From positions 1-9,922 of the forward strand of contig JAQYVS010000272.1 in assembly GCA_030145365.1 (NCBI GenBank): a stretch of DNA of 9,922 bases. Direction: 5' to 3'. Below, piece after piece: positions 1-7,516 of the stretch (position 1 is its first letter; each line of letters begins with the position of its first letter). The notes beneath the pieces are model-generated. The model had not been told where the DNA came from. It ran no database searches and worked only from the letters and a program-made list of their open reading frames with translations. The position numbers and the translations under genes were made by a program. Source of the stretch: Desulfofustis sp. GTDB taxonomy: Bacteria; Desulfobacterota; Desulfobulbia; Desulfobulbales; Desulfocapsaceae.

Positions 1-862
1 ATTTCTTGAAAACGATATCAATGTGGTCTGCGACAAACCGCTGACCATCACTTCTGAGCAGGCCTGCGAGCTGAAACAATTGGCAGAATCAAAGGGGCTA
101 GCCTTCTGCGTAACCTATACGTACACGGGATATCCGCTGGCCAAACATGTCAGGAAGATGATCAGAAATGGTGATCTGGGTGATATCAGATTCGTGAATG
201 CGGAATACGCCCAGGACTGGCTCAGTACTCCACTGTAAAACACCGATCAGAAACAGGCGGAAAGGCGTTCTGATCCTGCCAAGTCTGGCTCTACCAACTG
301 CGTGGGTGATATTGGTAGCCATATTGAAAATATAGTCTCCTACATGACCGGTCTCACGATTAAACGTTTGTCTGCTCGTCTTGATACATTTGTTGACGGC
401 AGGATACTCGATGATAATGCCGCCATGATGATCGAATACGACAGCGGAGCAAAAGGACTCTACTGGTGCTCCCAGATTGCTGTGGGTAACGATAACGGAC
501 TCAGGGTCAGGATTTTCGGATCCAAAGCCTCTATCGAGTGGGCCCAGGAGAATCCCAATTACCTGAAAATTTCTTATCTTGATCAGCCTACTCAGATCAT
601 CTCCAGAGGCAGAGACGGTCTCTATCCTGGTGCAGAGGAATTTTCCAGGGTTCCATCCGGTCATCCGGAGGGCTATTTCGAAGCCTTTGCCAACATTTAC
701 AAGCCGTTTATCTCCTATCTCATGAAGAAAAAGCAGGGTGATCCGATTCTCCCGGAAGATGAGGATTTTCCTAAAGCAGAACAAGGTGAAAGCGGAGTGA
801 AATTTATTGAAAAATGTGTGGAAAGTTCAAAAAACAATGCAGCATGGGTTGATCTGAAATAA
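1..862 (+). pseudogene. Gfo/Idh/MocA-family sugar dehydrogenase, 5'-partial, interrupted by an in-frame TAA
   Basis: This is the C-terminal three quarters of an NAD(P)-dependent cytoplasmic oxidoreductase acting on a sugar or cyclitol. The frame is open from base 2, and the N-terminal Rossmann part lies off the left edge. Seen: the catalytic-lysine motif CDKP (bases 29-40, counterpart of the family EKP), then the substrate domain with GDIGSH (305-322, the family GDxGxH histidine). Codons 2-235 and 239-859 are in one frame, separated only by TAA at 236-238 (WLSTPL-stop-NTDQKQA). As I recall, relatives have a Glu-like residue in that place, so one GAA-to-TAA change would explain it. A restart at GTG 302 would lack the nucleotide fold and the catalytic lysine, so it should not be an enzyme. 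The next gene starts 56 bases downstream, which suggests one operon with the isomerase and transporter. The family call is confident; the substrate is unknown. A base error in the sequence is the main alternative to a real pseudogene. Confidence 0.88.
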
Positions 863-918
863 CTATAGATAGGATTTATGACACTATCCTGAAGCTAACC
901 AACCAATCGGAGGAAACG

Positions 919-1908
919 ATGGCACGACCAGTGACACTATTTACCGGCCAATGGGCTGATCTCAGTTTTGAAGAACTTTGTAAAAAAGCATCCGAATGGG
1001 GATATGACGGACTGGAAATTGCCTGTTGGGGCGACCATATGGTGCCAGAAAAGGGTGCCAATGATATGGGTTATATTAATGAAAAACTTGAGATTTTGAA
1101 GAAGTACGACTTGCAATGTCATGCCCTTGGAGCGCATCTGGCCGGTCAATGCGTTGGAGATGACTGGGATGAGCGGCTGGACGCCTTTGCTCCGGATGAG
1201 GTAAAAGGAAAACCTGCCGAAATCAGGAAATGGGCCTCCCAGGAAATGATATATACAGCCAAAGCAGCGAAAAATATGGGCTGCTATGTGGTCACCGGTT
1301 TTCTCGGCTCGCCAATCTGGAAATATCTGTACAGTTTTCCACCGACAACCGATGAAATGATCGAAAACGGGTATCAGAAGATTGTCGATCTCTGGACTCC
1401 GATCTTTGACGAGTTTGATGCTGCAGGAATTAAGTTTGCCCTTGAAGTTCACCCGACTGAGATCGCCTACGACTATTACACTACGTGCAAATTGTTTGAG
1501 GTCTTTAACCGTCGTCCAACCCTTGGTATAAATTTTGATCCGAGCCATCTGGTCTGGCAGGGCATGGAAGCCCACGTATTCATCAGTGACTTTCCCGATC
1601 GAATTTATCATGTTCACATGAAGGATGCGGCGGTTACTCTGGATGGCAGAACGGGGATCATAGGCTCCCATCTTCCTTTTGGTGACCTCAGAAGAGGCTG
1701 GAATTTCAGATCGCTGGGTCACGGTGACGTGAATTTTGAGGAAATTATCCGCCATCTCAACAATATCGGTTATGGTGGACCGCTGTCTGTAGAGTGGGAG
1801 GATAATGGAATGGACAGAGATTTTGGCGCAGCTGAGTCTGTGGATTTCGTCAAATCAATCAATTTTTCTCCTTCGGACATCTCCTTTGACGGAGATATGA
1901 AAAAATAG
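919..1908 (+). CDS. sugar phosphate isomerase/epimerase (xylose isomerase-like TIM barrel)
   Basis: A 329-residue cytoplasmic protein of the AP-endonuclease-2/xylose isomerase-like TIM-barrel superfamily. These are metal-dependent enzymes that isomerise, epimerise or eliminate on keto- or aldo-sugars. Seen: N-terminal strand and barrel start (VTLFTGQWADL, residues 5-15; WGYDGLEIACWGDH, 27-40), and likely metal or acid-base residues in ALEVHPTE (E176, H178), FDPSH (D207, H210), YHVHMKD (H231, H233, D236) and VEWED (E292). Length is normal for the subgroup. The start is fixed by a good Shine-Dalgarno GGAGG at 909-913, five bases before ATG. Its place directly after a Gfo/Idh/MocA dehydrogenase and before a sugar importer suggests that it takes the oxidised (keto) product of the dehydrogenase. 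That pairing is known from several sugar and cyclitol pathways, but the exact reaction cannot be read from sequence. Confidence 0.9.
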   Translation: MARPVTLFTGQWADLSFEELCKKASEWGYDGLEIACWGDHMVPEKGANDMGYINEKLEILKKYDLQCHALGAHLAGQCVGDDWDERLDAFAPDEVKGKPAEIRKWASQEMIYTAKAAKNMGCYVVTGFLGSPIWKYLYSFPPTTDEMIENGYQKIVDLWTPIFDEFDAAGIKFALEVHPTEIAYDYYTTCKLFEVFNRRPTLGINFDPSHLVWQGMEAHVFISDFPDRIYHVHMKDAAVTLDGRTGIIGSHLPFGDLRRGWNFRSLGHGDVNFEEIIRHLNNIGYGGPLSVEWEDNGMDRDFGAAESVDFVKSINFSPSDISFDGDMKK

Positions 1909-1932
1909 TCGGGTATTACATCAGAATACGCT

Positions 1933-3459
1933 ATGGAAAATCATGCTGATGTATTGTTGTCCATCCAGCAGATATATAAAGAATTTTCGGGTGTTCGGGT
2001 ATTAAACGATATCAATATTGATATCAGCACCGGTGAAGTTTTTGGTATATTAGGGGAAAACGGAGCCGGAAAATCCACCCTGCTGAAGATCATCTGTGGT
2101 GTGTACACCCCGACTGGCGGCACGATCACCCTGAAGGGTAAAGTCGTTTCAATTACCACGCCAATGATTGCCAAACGGCTTGGCATCAGTATGATTCCTC
2201 AGGAATTCAATCTTATTCCCACCCTCACGGTTTTTGAGAACATCTTTCTTGGTTCAGAGATACGAAACGGCTTGTTTCTAAACAAGAGAGAGATGCGGGA
2301 AAAAACCAGATTGCTGCTGAACGATCTGAAAACAGAACTTTCCCCCGAGGCACTTATCTCAAATTTGAGTGTTGCCGAAAAACAGATGGTTGAAATTGCC
2401 AAAGCCCTGGTCCATGAATCAGATATCTTGATTATGGATGAACCAACGACGGTTTTGACAACCGTTGAAGTAAAAATCTTATTCGACCTCATTGAGCGGC
2501 TGAAAGAGAAGAATGTCACCATTCTTTTTATCTCCCACAAACTCAATGAAGTAAAGAAGATCTGTGACCGTATACTCGTGCTGCGGGATGGAGATCAGAT
2601 CTGTGTCAACGACGTTGAAGATGTTGACGAACAGGATATGGCCAAAAAAATGGTGGGTCGGGAACTTAGCCAGGTTTTTCCAATAAAATCGTATCCAGAG
2701 AGCCAGGAAGTCCTCCGGGTCGACAACCTGAGTGATGCCAAACTGCTTGATGATATCAGTTTCAGTTTGAACAAAGGCGAACTGCTTGGTTTTTCGGGAT
2801 TAATCGGTGCCGGCAGGACTGAAATGGCAGAATGCATCATGGGGCTGCGCCAGAGAAATAGTGGCGACATTTATGTAAATGGAGAAAAGGCACGGATCGA
2901 TTCATCAAGCGATGCTCTGAAATATAAACTGGCCTATCTTTCAGAAGACCGAAAGGGCAAGGGCTTGCTGATGAATTTTGGTATGCCTGAGAATATCTCA
3001 TTGATTTCCCTGGCTAAATACAGCAATTTGTTTATTAATAAGAAACGAGAGAAACAGAGTTCAGAGAATTATAGCAAACAGTTTAATATCAAGGCGGCAT
3101 CACTCAAAGCCGAACTCGACTACTTCAGCGGTGGAAATCAGCAGAAGGTCTATCTGGCAAAATGGATGGATACCGACCCATTCATTTTGATTCTTGATGA
3201 GCCGACCCGAGGAATTGATGTTAACGCCAAAAAAGAGATCTACCATTTCATCAATTCCCTGGTTACTCAAGGCGTTTCCTGCATCCTCATTTCATCGGAG
3301 CTGGAGGAAATCATCGGGCTCTGTACCAGGGTTCTGGTTATGAGAGATGGGAAAATCACCGGCGAAATGGAAGGCGACCGGATCAACGAGGAAGAAATCA
3401 TGTTCAGTGCTGCCGGTGTCAGGCAGACGAATCAGCAGGAAAAGGACTTACACGCGTGA
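1933..3459 (+). CDS. sugar ABC transporter ATP-binding protein, double NBD (RbsA/MglA type)
   Basis: A 508-residue ATPase of the carbohydrate uptake transporter-2 class, with two fused nucleotide-binding domains acting at the inner face of the membrane with the permease encoded next. NBD1: Walker A GENGAGKST at 41-49, signature region LSVAEKQ at 145-151, Walker B ILIMDEPT at 165-172, switch histidine H202. NBD2: degenerate Walker A GLIGAGRTE at 289-297 (no GKS/T lysine, as usual for this class), the hinge LSEDRKGKGL at 336-345, signature FSGGNQQKV at 398-406, and Walker B FILILDEPTRGIDV at 417-430. Length matches the family (about 500). The gene begins 24 bases after the isomerase stop. No strong Shine-Dalgarno is visible before ATG 1933, so translation may depend partly on coupling. 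The last codons overlap the permease start. The substrate cannot be told from the ATPase. Confidence 0.96.
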   Translation: MENHADVLLSIQQIYKEFSGVRVLNDINIDISTGEVFGILGENGAGKSTLLKIICGVYTPTGGTITLKGKVVSITTPMIAKRLGISMIPQEFNLIPTLTVFENIFLGSEIRNGLFLNKREMREKTRLLLNDLKTELSPEALISNLSVAEKQMVEIAKALVHESDILIMDEPTTVLTTVEVKILFDLIERLKEKNVTILFISHKLNEVKKICDRILVLRDGDQICVNDVEDVDEQDMAKKMVGRELSQVFPIKSYPESQEVLRVDNLSDAKLLDDISFSLNKGELLGFSGLIGAGRTEMAECIMGLRQRNSGDIYVNGEKARIDSSSDALKYKLAYLSEDRKGKGLLMNFGMPENISLISLAKYSNLFINKKREKQSSENYSKQFNIKAASLKAELDYFSGGNQQKVYLAKWMDTDPFILILDEPTRGIDVNAKKEIYHFINSLVTQGVSCILISSELEEIIGLCTRVLVMRDGKITGEMEGDRINEEEIMFSAAGVRQTNQQEKDLHA

Positions 3460-4415
3460 AAACAATTGGTTTTGAAGATATAAAGAAAATAGATTTTTCC
3501 AAGTATGCTCCCCTTATTGCCTTGGTTATCCTCATTGTTCTATCGGCTTTGGCCAGCGAGCACTTTCTCAAGTTCAGAAACATCACCAATATTTTGCGTC
3601 AGGTCTCTTATACAGGAACCATCGCTTTGGGGATGACTTTTGTGATCGTGGCCGCGGGCATTGATCTGTCTGTTGGGTCCATGGTAGCTCTGGTCGGCGT
3701 TCTTGCCATTTTCTTGATGAACTATATGGGAGGTGGGGTTTTTGCTGTTGTCACTGCAGTTGCTCTGGCCCTGCTGTTAGGCTCCATATGCGGCGCTCTG
3801 AACGGCTTAATCGTAACAAAAGGTAAGATCACTTCATTTATTGCGACCCTTGCCACCATGTCCATTTTCAGGTCTTTGACCCTTTATGTCAGTGAAGCCG
3901 GTGAGGTAATTTCACACAATGATATTTACCCGGAGATTGGTGGAGGGTACTTTCTCAACATCCCCTATCCGGTTCTGATTTTTCTTGGACTGGCGGTGTT
4001 TTTTCATTTTCTGCTGAATAACACGGCATTTGGCAGACACGTATGCGCGGTGGGATCTAATCAGCAGGTAGCAATATATTCAGCCATCAAGGTCAGGTGG
4101 GTGACATTTATGACCTTTGTGATCAGCGGATTCACCGTTGGTGTCACCGCCATTTTATTATCATCAAGGCTGAATTCAGTAAGCCCCGGAGATGCCGGTA
4201 TTTTCTATGAACTCGATGCTATTGCTGCGGTGGTAATTGGAGGTACCCCTCTAGCCGGCGGCAAAGGCACAATATGGGGAACGGTAATCGGGGCAGTAAT
4301 TTTGGGGATCATCAATAATATGCTTAATATGATGGGAGTTTCCCCATATCTGCAGGGAACGGTGAAAGGTTTTATTATTTTAATTGCCGTTCTTGCCCAA
4401 TACAAATCAAATTAG
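3456..4415 (+). CDS. sugar ABC transporter permease (RbsC/BPD_transp_2 family)
   Basis: A 319-residue inner-membrane permease of the RbsC family, which forms the translocation channel of ribose/galactose/inositol-type importers. Seen: a hydrophobic first helix (about residues 18-34), the family motif ALGMTFVIVAAGIDLSVGS ending at 75, several further hydrophobic segments (about 76-118, 126-145, 168-188, 214-235, 254-292), and the cytoplasmic coupling region ELDAIAAVVIGGT followed by a glycine-rich turn (252-276). Length is typical. The start is GTG at 3456-3458, overlapping the ATPase stop TGA in a GTGA four-base overlap. AAGGA at 3442-3446 serves as ribosome site, and the arrangement points to translational coupling and a fixed ATPase-permease ratio. 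Nothing looks damaged. Confidence 0.95.
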   Translation: MKTIGFEDIKKIDFSKYAPLIALVILIVLSALASEHFLKFRNITNILRQVSYTGTIALGMTFVIVAAGIDLSVGSMVALVGVLAIFLMNYMGGGVFAVVTAVALALLLGSICGALNGLIVTKGKITSFIATLATMSIFRSLTLYVSEAGEVISHNDIYPEIGGGYFLNIPYPVLIFLGLAVFFHFLLNNTAFGRHVCAVGSNQQVAIYSAIKVRWVTFMTFVISGFTVGVTAILLSSRLNSVSPGDAGIFYELDAIAAVVIGGTPLAGGKGTIWGTVIGAVILGIINNMLNMMGVSPYLQGTVKGFIILIAVLAQYKSN

Positions 4416-4447
4416 GATTGAGGCAGGATTAGTCCTGATAAACCTAA
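4412..4447 (+). promoter_or_regulatory. intercistronic hairpin between permease and binding-protein genes
   Basis: A two-tier inverted repeat fills the 51-base gap before the binding-protein gene. The inner stem is CAGGA (4424-4428) with TCCTG (4433-4437) around a TTAG loop. An outer stem TTAGG (4412-4416) pairs with CCTAA (4443-4447) and includes the permease stop codon. There is no T-run, so this is not an intrinsic terminator. Hairpins before or after binding-protein genes often adjust mRNA processing so that more binding protein than permease is made. That role here is inference, and short stems can arise by chance. Confidence 0.4.
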
Positions 4448-4466
4448 AAACTCAAGAGGAGAGCGT

Positions 4467-5438
4467 ATGAAGAACATGGTGAAAAAATCATTAGTTGTGT
4501 TACTTGCAGGCCTCTTTCTGTTTTCCGGATCGATGGTTCTGGCAGCAGAAAAAATCAAGGTCGGCGTATCGGTGCCTTCCGCTGATCACGGCTGGACAGC
4601 CGGTCTGTTGTGGTGGGCCAAAAAGGCTGTGAAAGACATCGAAGCAAAAGACAAGGATGTCACCTTTTATGTGGTTGCAGCAAGTTCCGGAACCAAGCAG
4701 GTTGGCGATGTGGAAGATCTGATGGTCAAAGGCATCGATGCCCTGGTCATCCTGCCGCATAACCCCTCAACGCTGCAAAAGGTTGTCGAAGAGGCTTATG
4801 CAGCCGGTATTTACACGGTTGTAGTTGACCGTGAATTGCCCAAGCCCGCGCAACACGTTTTTCTCGCTGGCGACAACCCCGGCCTGGGAATGGTCGGCGC
4901 CCAGTGGCTGGCGGCTGAGATGGATGGTAAAGGCAAAGTTGTCGTTCTTGAAGGTATGTCCATTCCAATCAACAAACAGCGGGTCGAAGCATTCAACGAG
5001 GTCATGAAAAATTACCCCGATATCGAGATCCTCGATTCACAGCCTGCTGACTGGTCCACCCAGAAAGCTCTGGCATTAATGGAAAATTACCTGCAGAAAC
5101 ACAATCATATCGATGCAGTCTGGTGCCAGGACGATGATATGCTTAAAGGCGTCATGCAGGCCATCAAAGAATCAGGCCGTACCGAAATTAAAACTGTTCT
5201 TGGCGGTGCCGGTTCCAAAGATATCATCAAGATGATCATGGAAGACGATCCTCAGGTACGGGCGACCGTAACGTACAACCCGTCGATGATCGCTTCAGGC
5301 ATCATCTTTGGTGTTGAGGGTGCCAGAGGAAACACCGTGGGTGGTCTCTATCACACTCCATCACGCGTTATCCTGGCAGCCGATCTGGTTGTTAAAGAGA
5401 ACGCTGAGGCTTTCTACTTCCCGGAATCAGCGTACTAG
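4467..5438 (+). CDS. periplasmic sugar-binding protein of ABC transporter (Peripla_BP_4/RbsB-like)
   Basis: A 323-residue exported binding protein that captures the substrate in the periplasm and delivers it to the permease. Seen: a Sec signal peptide with basic MKNMVKK, hydrophobic core 8-24 and probable cleavage VLA-A after residue 26. There is no lipobox cysteine, so a soluble periplasmic form is expected. The mature part opens with KIKVGVSVPSADHGWTAG (29-46), the first strand and ligand loop of the ribose-binding fold. Likely ligand contacts are the aromatic cluster W43/W49/W50, D121-R122 in VVVDRE, R172, and the acidic QDDD (221-224). The aromatic stacking and Asp/Arg pattern fit a pyranose or cyclitol, but no identity can be assigned. 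The start is supported by AGAGGAG at 4456-4462, a few bases before the ATG. This last gene of the operon is followed by a terminator. Placing the binding protein last differs from the common binding-protein-first order. Confidence 0.94.
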   Translation: MKNMVKKSLVVLLAGLFLFSGSMVLAAEKIKVGVSVPSADHGWTAGLLWWAKKAVKDIEAKDKDVTFYVVAASSGTKQVGDVEDLMVKGIDALVILPHNPSTLQKVVEEAYAAGIYTVVVDRELPKPAQHVFLAGDNPGLGMVGAQWLAAEMDGKGKVVVLEGMSIPINKQRVEAFNEVMKNYPDIEILDSQPADWSTQKALALMENYLQKHNHIDAVWCQDDDMLKGVMQAIKESGRTEIKTVLGGAGSKDIIKMIMEDDPQVRATVTYNPSMIASGIIFGVEGARGNTVGGLYHTPSRVILAADLVVKENAEAFYFPESAY

Positions 5439-5467
5439 GACGTAAATGTATTAGAAGTTGTTTTTAT

Positions 5468-5499
5468 ACGGGCTGCTCAGTGATGGGCAGCCCGTTTTT
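5468..5499 (+). terminator. intrinsic terminator of the sugar uptake operon
   Basis: ACGGGCTGC (5468-5476) pairs perfectly with GCAGCCCGT (5487-5495). The stem can be lengthened by T77-G86 and C78-G85, leaving a six-base loop. Five T residues (5495-5499) follow. It lies about 30 bases after the binding-protein stop codon and 31 bases before the next start, so it should separate the operon from the reductase gene. Confidence 0.92.
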
Positions 5500-5530
5500 C
5501 AGTTACCGATAAAATCAGTGGAGAATAGTC

Positions 5531-6520
5531 ATGTCCAAAACATTTAAAGCCTTTCAAATTACCAAAGATGATCAGGGCCAGAAGGTAAATTTAACGGAGT
5601 TAAGCGAGCAGGATTTAATGGAAGGCGATGTTACGGTGCACGTTGACTATTCGACACTTAATTACAAGGACGGTCTGGCAATGACCAACAGTGCTCCAGT
5701 GGTCAGACGTTTTCCCCTGACACCGGGAGTTGATTTTGCCGGAACCGTTATTGCTTCTGAAAATGATCGCTTTCAGGCAAACGATCAGGTGATTCTTAAT
5801 GGCTTTGGAGTTGGCGAAGTCCATAGCGGCGGGTACTCAGAGATTGCCAGGGTTAACGGGGACTGGCTGGTACCACTTCCGGACGGCATCACCACCAGAC
5901 AGGCGATGGCTGTTGGCACTGCCGGCTATACAGCTATGCTCTGTGTCATGGCTTTGGAGGATCATGCAATTACGCCTGATAAGGGGACCATTCTGGTAAC
6001 CGGTGCAGCAGGCGGCGTGGGCAGTGTTGCTGTTTTACTGCTGAGCAAACTCGGCTATCAGATTACAGCGGTCACCGGTCGTACCAGCGAATCAGACTAT
6101 CTCCATTCCCTTGGCGCTTCAGAAATCCTTGACAGGCAAAGCTTTTCAGAAAAAGCGCGGCCCCTTGGTAAAGAGCTGTGGGCCGGAGCGGTCGACGTTG
6201 CCGGCGGTAATACGCTTGCCAATGTGCTCAGCCAAATCAAGTACGGTGGCGCAGTAGCCGCCTGCGGTCTGGCCGAATCAATGGCACTTCCTACCTCGGT
6301 GGCAGCCTTTATCCTGCGTGGTATCGCCCTGTACGGTATCGACTCCGTAATGGCTCCACTTGAAAAGAGGCAACAAGCCTGGCAACGTATCGTTAAAGAC
6401 CTTGATCTTGGCAAACTGGAAACCATGGTCAGCGAAATTTCACTTGAAGAAGTACCTGCTGCCGCAGAAGCCATCATGGCCGGCTCGGTACGCGGACGTA
6501 TAGTGGTAAAAGTGGGCTGA
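5531..6520 (+). CDS. acuI: acrylyl-CoA reductase (NADPH), AcuI/YhdH family MDR
   Basis: A 329-residue cytoplasmic zinc-free medium-chain dehydrogenase/reductase of the AcuI/YhdH group. Members reduce acryloyl-CoA to propionyl-CoA with NADPH, which detoxifies acrylate arising from DMSP or 3-hydroxypropionate metabolism. Seen: N-terminal GroES-like domain with STLNYKDGLA (41-50) and the FPLTPGVDFAGTV segment (61-73), then a Rossmann domain with GAAGGVGSVA at 158-167. The usual zinc-ligand cysteines of alcohol dehydrogenases are absent, as expected. The end VRGRIVVKVG is typical of the family. Length fits (YhdH is about 324). The ribosome site GGAG at 5520-5523 supports the ATG. It stands alone after the operon terminator and converges on the amidase gene with a 12-base gap; I see no obvious terminator there. 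No DMSP lyase or CoA-transferase is nearby, so the physiological substrate is unproven and a general quinone-oxidoreductase-like role remains possible. Confidence 0.88.
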   Translation: MSKTFKAFQITKDDQGQKVNLTELSEQDLMEGDVTVHVDYSTLNYKDGLAMTNSAPVVRRFPLTPGVDFAGTVIASENDRFQANDQVILNGFGVGEVHSGGYSEIARVNGDWLVPLPDGITTRQAMAVGTAGYTAMLCVMALEDHAITPDKGTILVTGAAGGVGSVAVLLLSKLGYQITAVTGRTSESDYLHSLGASEILDRQSFSEKARPLGKELWAGAVDVAGGNTLANVLSQIKYGGAVAACGLAESMALPTSVAAFILRGIALYGIDSVMAPLEKRQQAWQRIVKDLDLGKLETMVSEISLEEVPAAAEAIMAGSVRGRIVVKVG

Positions 6521-6532
6521 GTTATAGAGTTA

Positions 6533-7369
6533 TCAGAGTGAAAAGATATCCTTCCTGACATGCTTCAAGGCCGGGAAACTGGTCCTGATCTCGTCCAGGG
6601 TCTCCAGGTCAAGCTCCGCGATCAGGTTTGAGATACCATCGGGGGCCTGGGCAACCACAATTCCCCAGGGATTGACAACCATGCTCCTGCCAAAACTGAG
6701 GTGTTTTGGCGGAGCCGCACCCCATTGGCCCGCTGCGGCCACCCAGCACTGATTCTCTATGGCCCGTGCCCGCAACAGTATTTCCCAATGATCCCTACCG
6801 GTTTGCAGGGTAAAGGCTGCCGGGAGCAGCAGCACATTAGCCCCCGTCTGCACCAGGCGACGGAACAATTCCGGAAAACGCAGATCGTAACAGGTCGCCA
6901 TCCCGAAAATGAATCTCCCGATGGTAAAGACATCCAATTCCGAACCTGGACTTATCGTATCTGATTCCAAAAATTTTTTACCGCCCGGAATTTCAACATC
7001 GAATAGATGTATCTTACGATACCTGGCTATCATCTCACCTGATGGGTTGAAAACCACCGCAGTATTGTAAATTCTGTCCTCGTCTTTCTCCAGGAAACTG
7101 CCGATGTGGATATGGCATTTCAGTGTGCAGGCCAATTCTCTCAATACATCCAGGCAATGCGATTCTTCCAGAGTTTCCGCCTGTTCCTGTTTCTGGGTAT
7201 CAGGGCCGATAAAGTCAAAATGTTCGGGAAGAACAATTAACTCGGCCCCACAATCAGACAGTTCTTTGATCGCCTTCTGAGCAGCACTCAGGTTCTCTAT
7301 TTTATTGTCGCCAGCATTTAACTGGGCAATCCCTATTCTGATCTTCGAATTGTCCGCTTTAACGTGCAT
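6533..7369 (-). CDS. carbon-nitrogen hydrolase, Nit1-like (deaminated glutathione amidase type)
   Basis: A nitrilase-superfamily amidase, 278 residues from ATG 7369. Catalytic triad seen: E49 in VLPEHF, K119 in RYRKIHLFD, C160 in MATCYDLRFPEL, with the supporting E196 in HWEILLRARAIENQ. The FTLQTGRDHWE segment (186-196) and the C-terminal RTSFPALKH resemble Nit1/NIT2-type enzymes. Nit1 members hydrolyse deaminated glutathione, a metabolite-repair reaction; omega-amidase activity is the main alternative. An upstream in-frame TTG at 7435 would give 300 residues, but the extra 22 residues precede the first beta strand (KIRIGIAQL) and have no clear ribosome site. The ATG at 7369 gives the usual family length, with only a weak CGGGAAA upstream, so the start is uncertain. 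The gene is convergent with the reductase and divergent from the DUF554 gene. Confidence 0.88.
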   Translation of the reverse strand: MHVKADNSKIRIGIAQLNAGDNKIENLSAAQKAIKELSDCGAELIVLPEHFDFIGPDTQKQEQAETLEESHCLDVLRELACTLKCHIHIGSFLEKDEDRIYNTAVVFNPSGEMIARYRKIHLFDVEIPGGKKFLESDTISPGSELDVFTIGRFIFGMATCYDLRFPELFRRLVQTGANVLLLPAAFTLQTGRDHWEILLRARAIENQCWVAAAGQWGAAPPKHLSFGRSMVVNPWGIVVAQAPDGISNLIAELDLETLDEIRTSFPALKHVRKDIFSL

Positions 7370-7516
7370 CAGATTGTTTCCCGAAAAAGTTTGTCGCCGG
7401 AGTGATGCCACTTTTTCTTTATATTCATGTTTCAAGTGGTATAACAGACCAGCAAATATCTATGAAAAACCACCAAAAATAATATAAGTCTCTATCTATC
7501 TCATATAGAAAGTAAA
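7370..7516. promoter_or_regulatory. divergent intergenic region, probable promoters for both flanking genes
   Basis: The space between the amidase start and the DUF554 start must hold the promoters of both genes, since neither has another gene upstream on its strand. The right half (about 7456-7516) is AT-rich. It has candidate -10-like words such as TATAAG (7483-7488) on the + strand, but no convincing -35 at proper spacing, and no operator-like palindrome stands out. The assignment rests on gene orientation, not on recognised motifs. Confidence 0.35.

Noticed and set aside
98..784. Long antisense open frame opposite the dehydrogenase
   Set aside because: It mirrors a recognisable Gfo/Idh/MocA frame on the + strand and shows no family features of its own.
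302..862. Independent short gene starting at GTG 302
   Set aside because: It is in the same frame as the sequence before the TAA and begins in the middle of the conserved C-V-G-D-I-G stretch, so it is the remainder of one gene.
871..890. AGGAT...ATCCT inverted repeat upstream of the isomerase
   Set aside because: Only 5 bp with a 10-base loop and no T-run; not enough for a terminator or operator call.
937..1755. 272-codon antisense open frame inside the isomerase gene
   Set aside because: The + strand frame has a ribosome site and clear TIM-barrel motifs; the antisense product resembles nothing.
2365..2385. Unusual ABC signature LSVAEKQ in the first ATPase domain
   Set aside because: RbsA/MglA-type NBD1 signatures are naturally variable (for example LSxGDQQ or MSVSQMQ), so this is within family range.
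2797..2823. Missing Walker A lysine in the second ATPase domain
   Set aside because: GLIGAGRTE is the normal degenerate form in this transporter class.
7370..7435. TTG start at 7435 extending the amidase by 22 residues
   Set aside because: No ribosome site is visible, the extension lies before the first conserved strand, and ATG 7369 gives the family length; it is kept only as an alternative.
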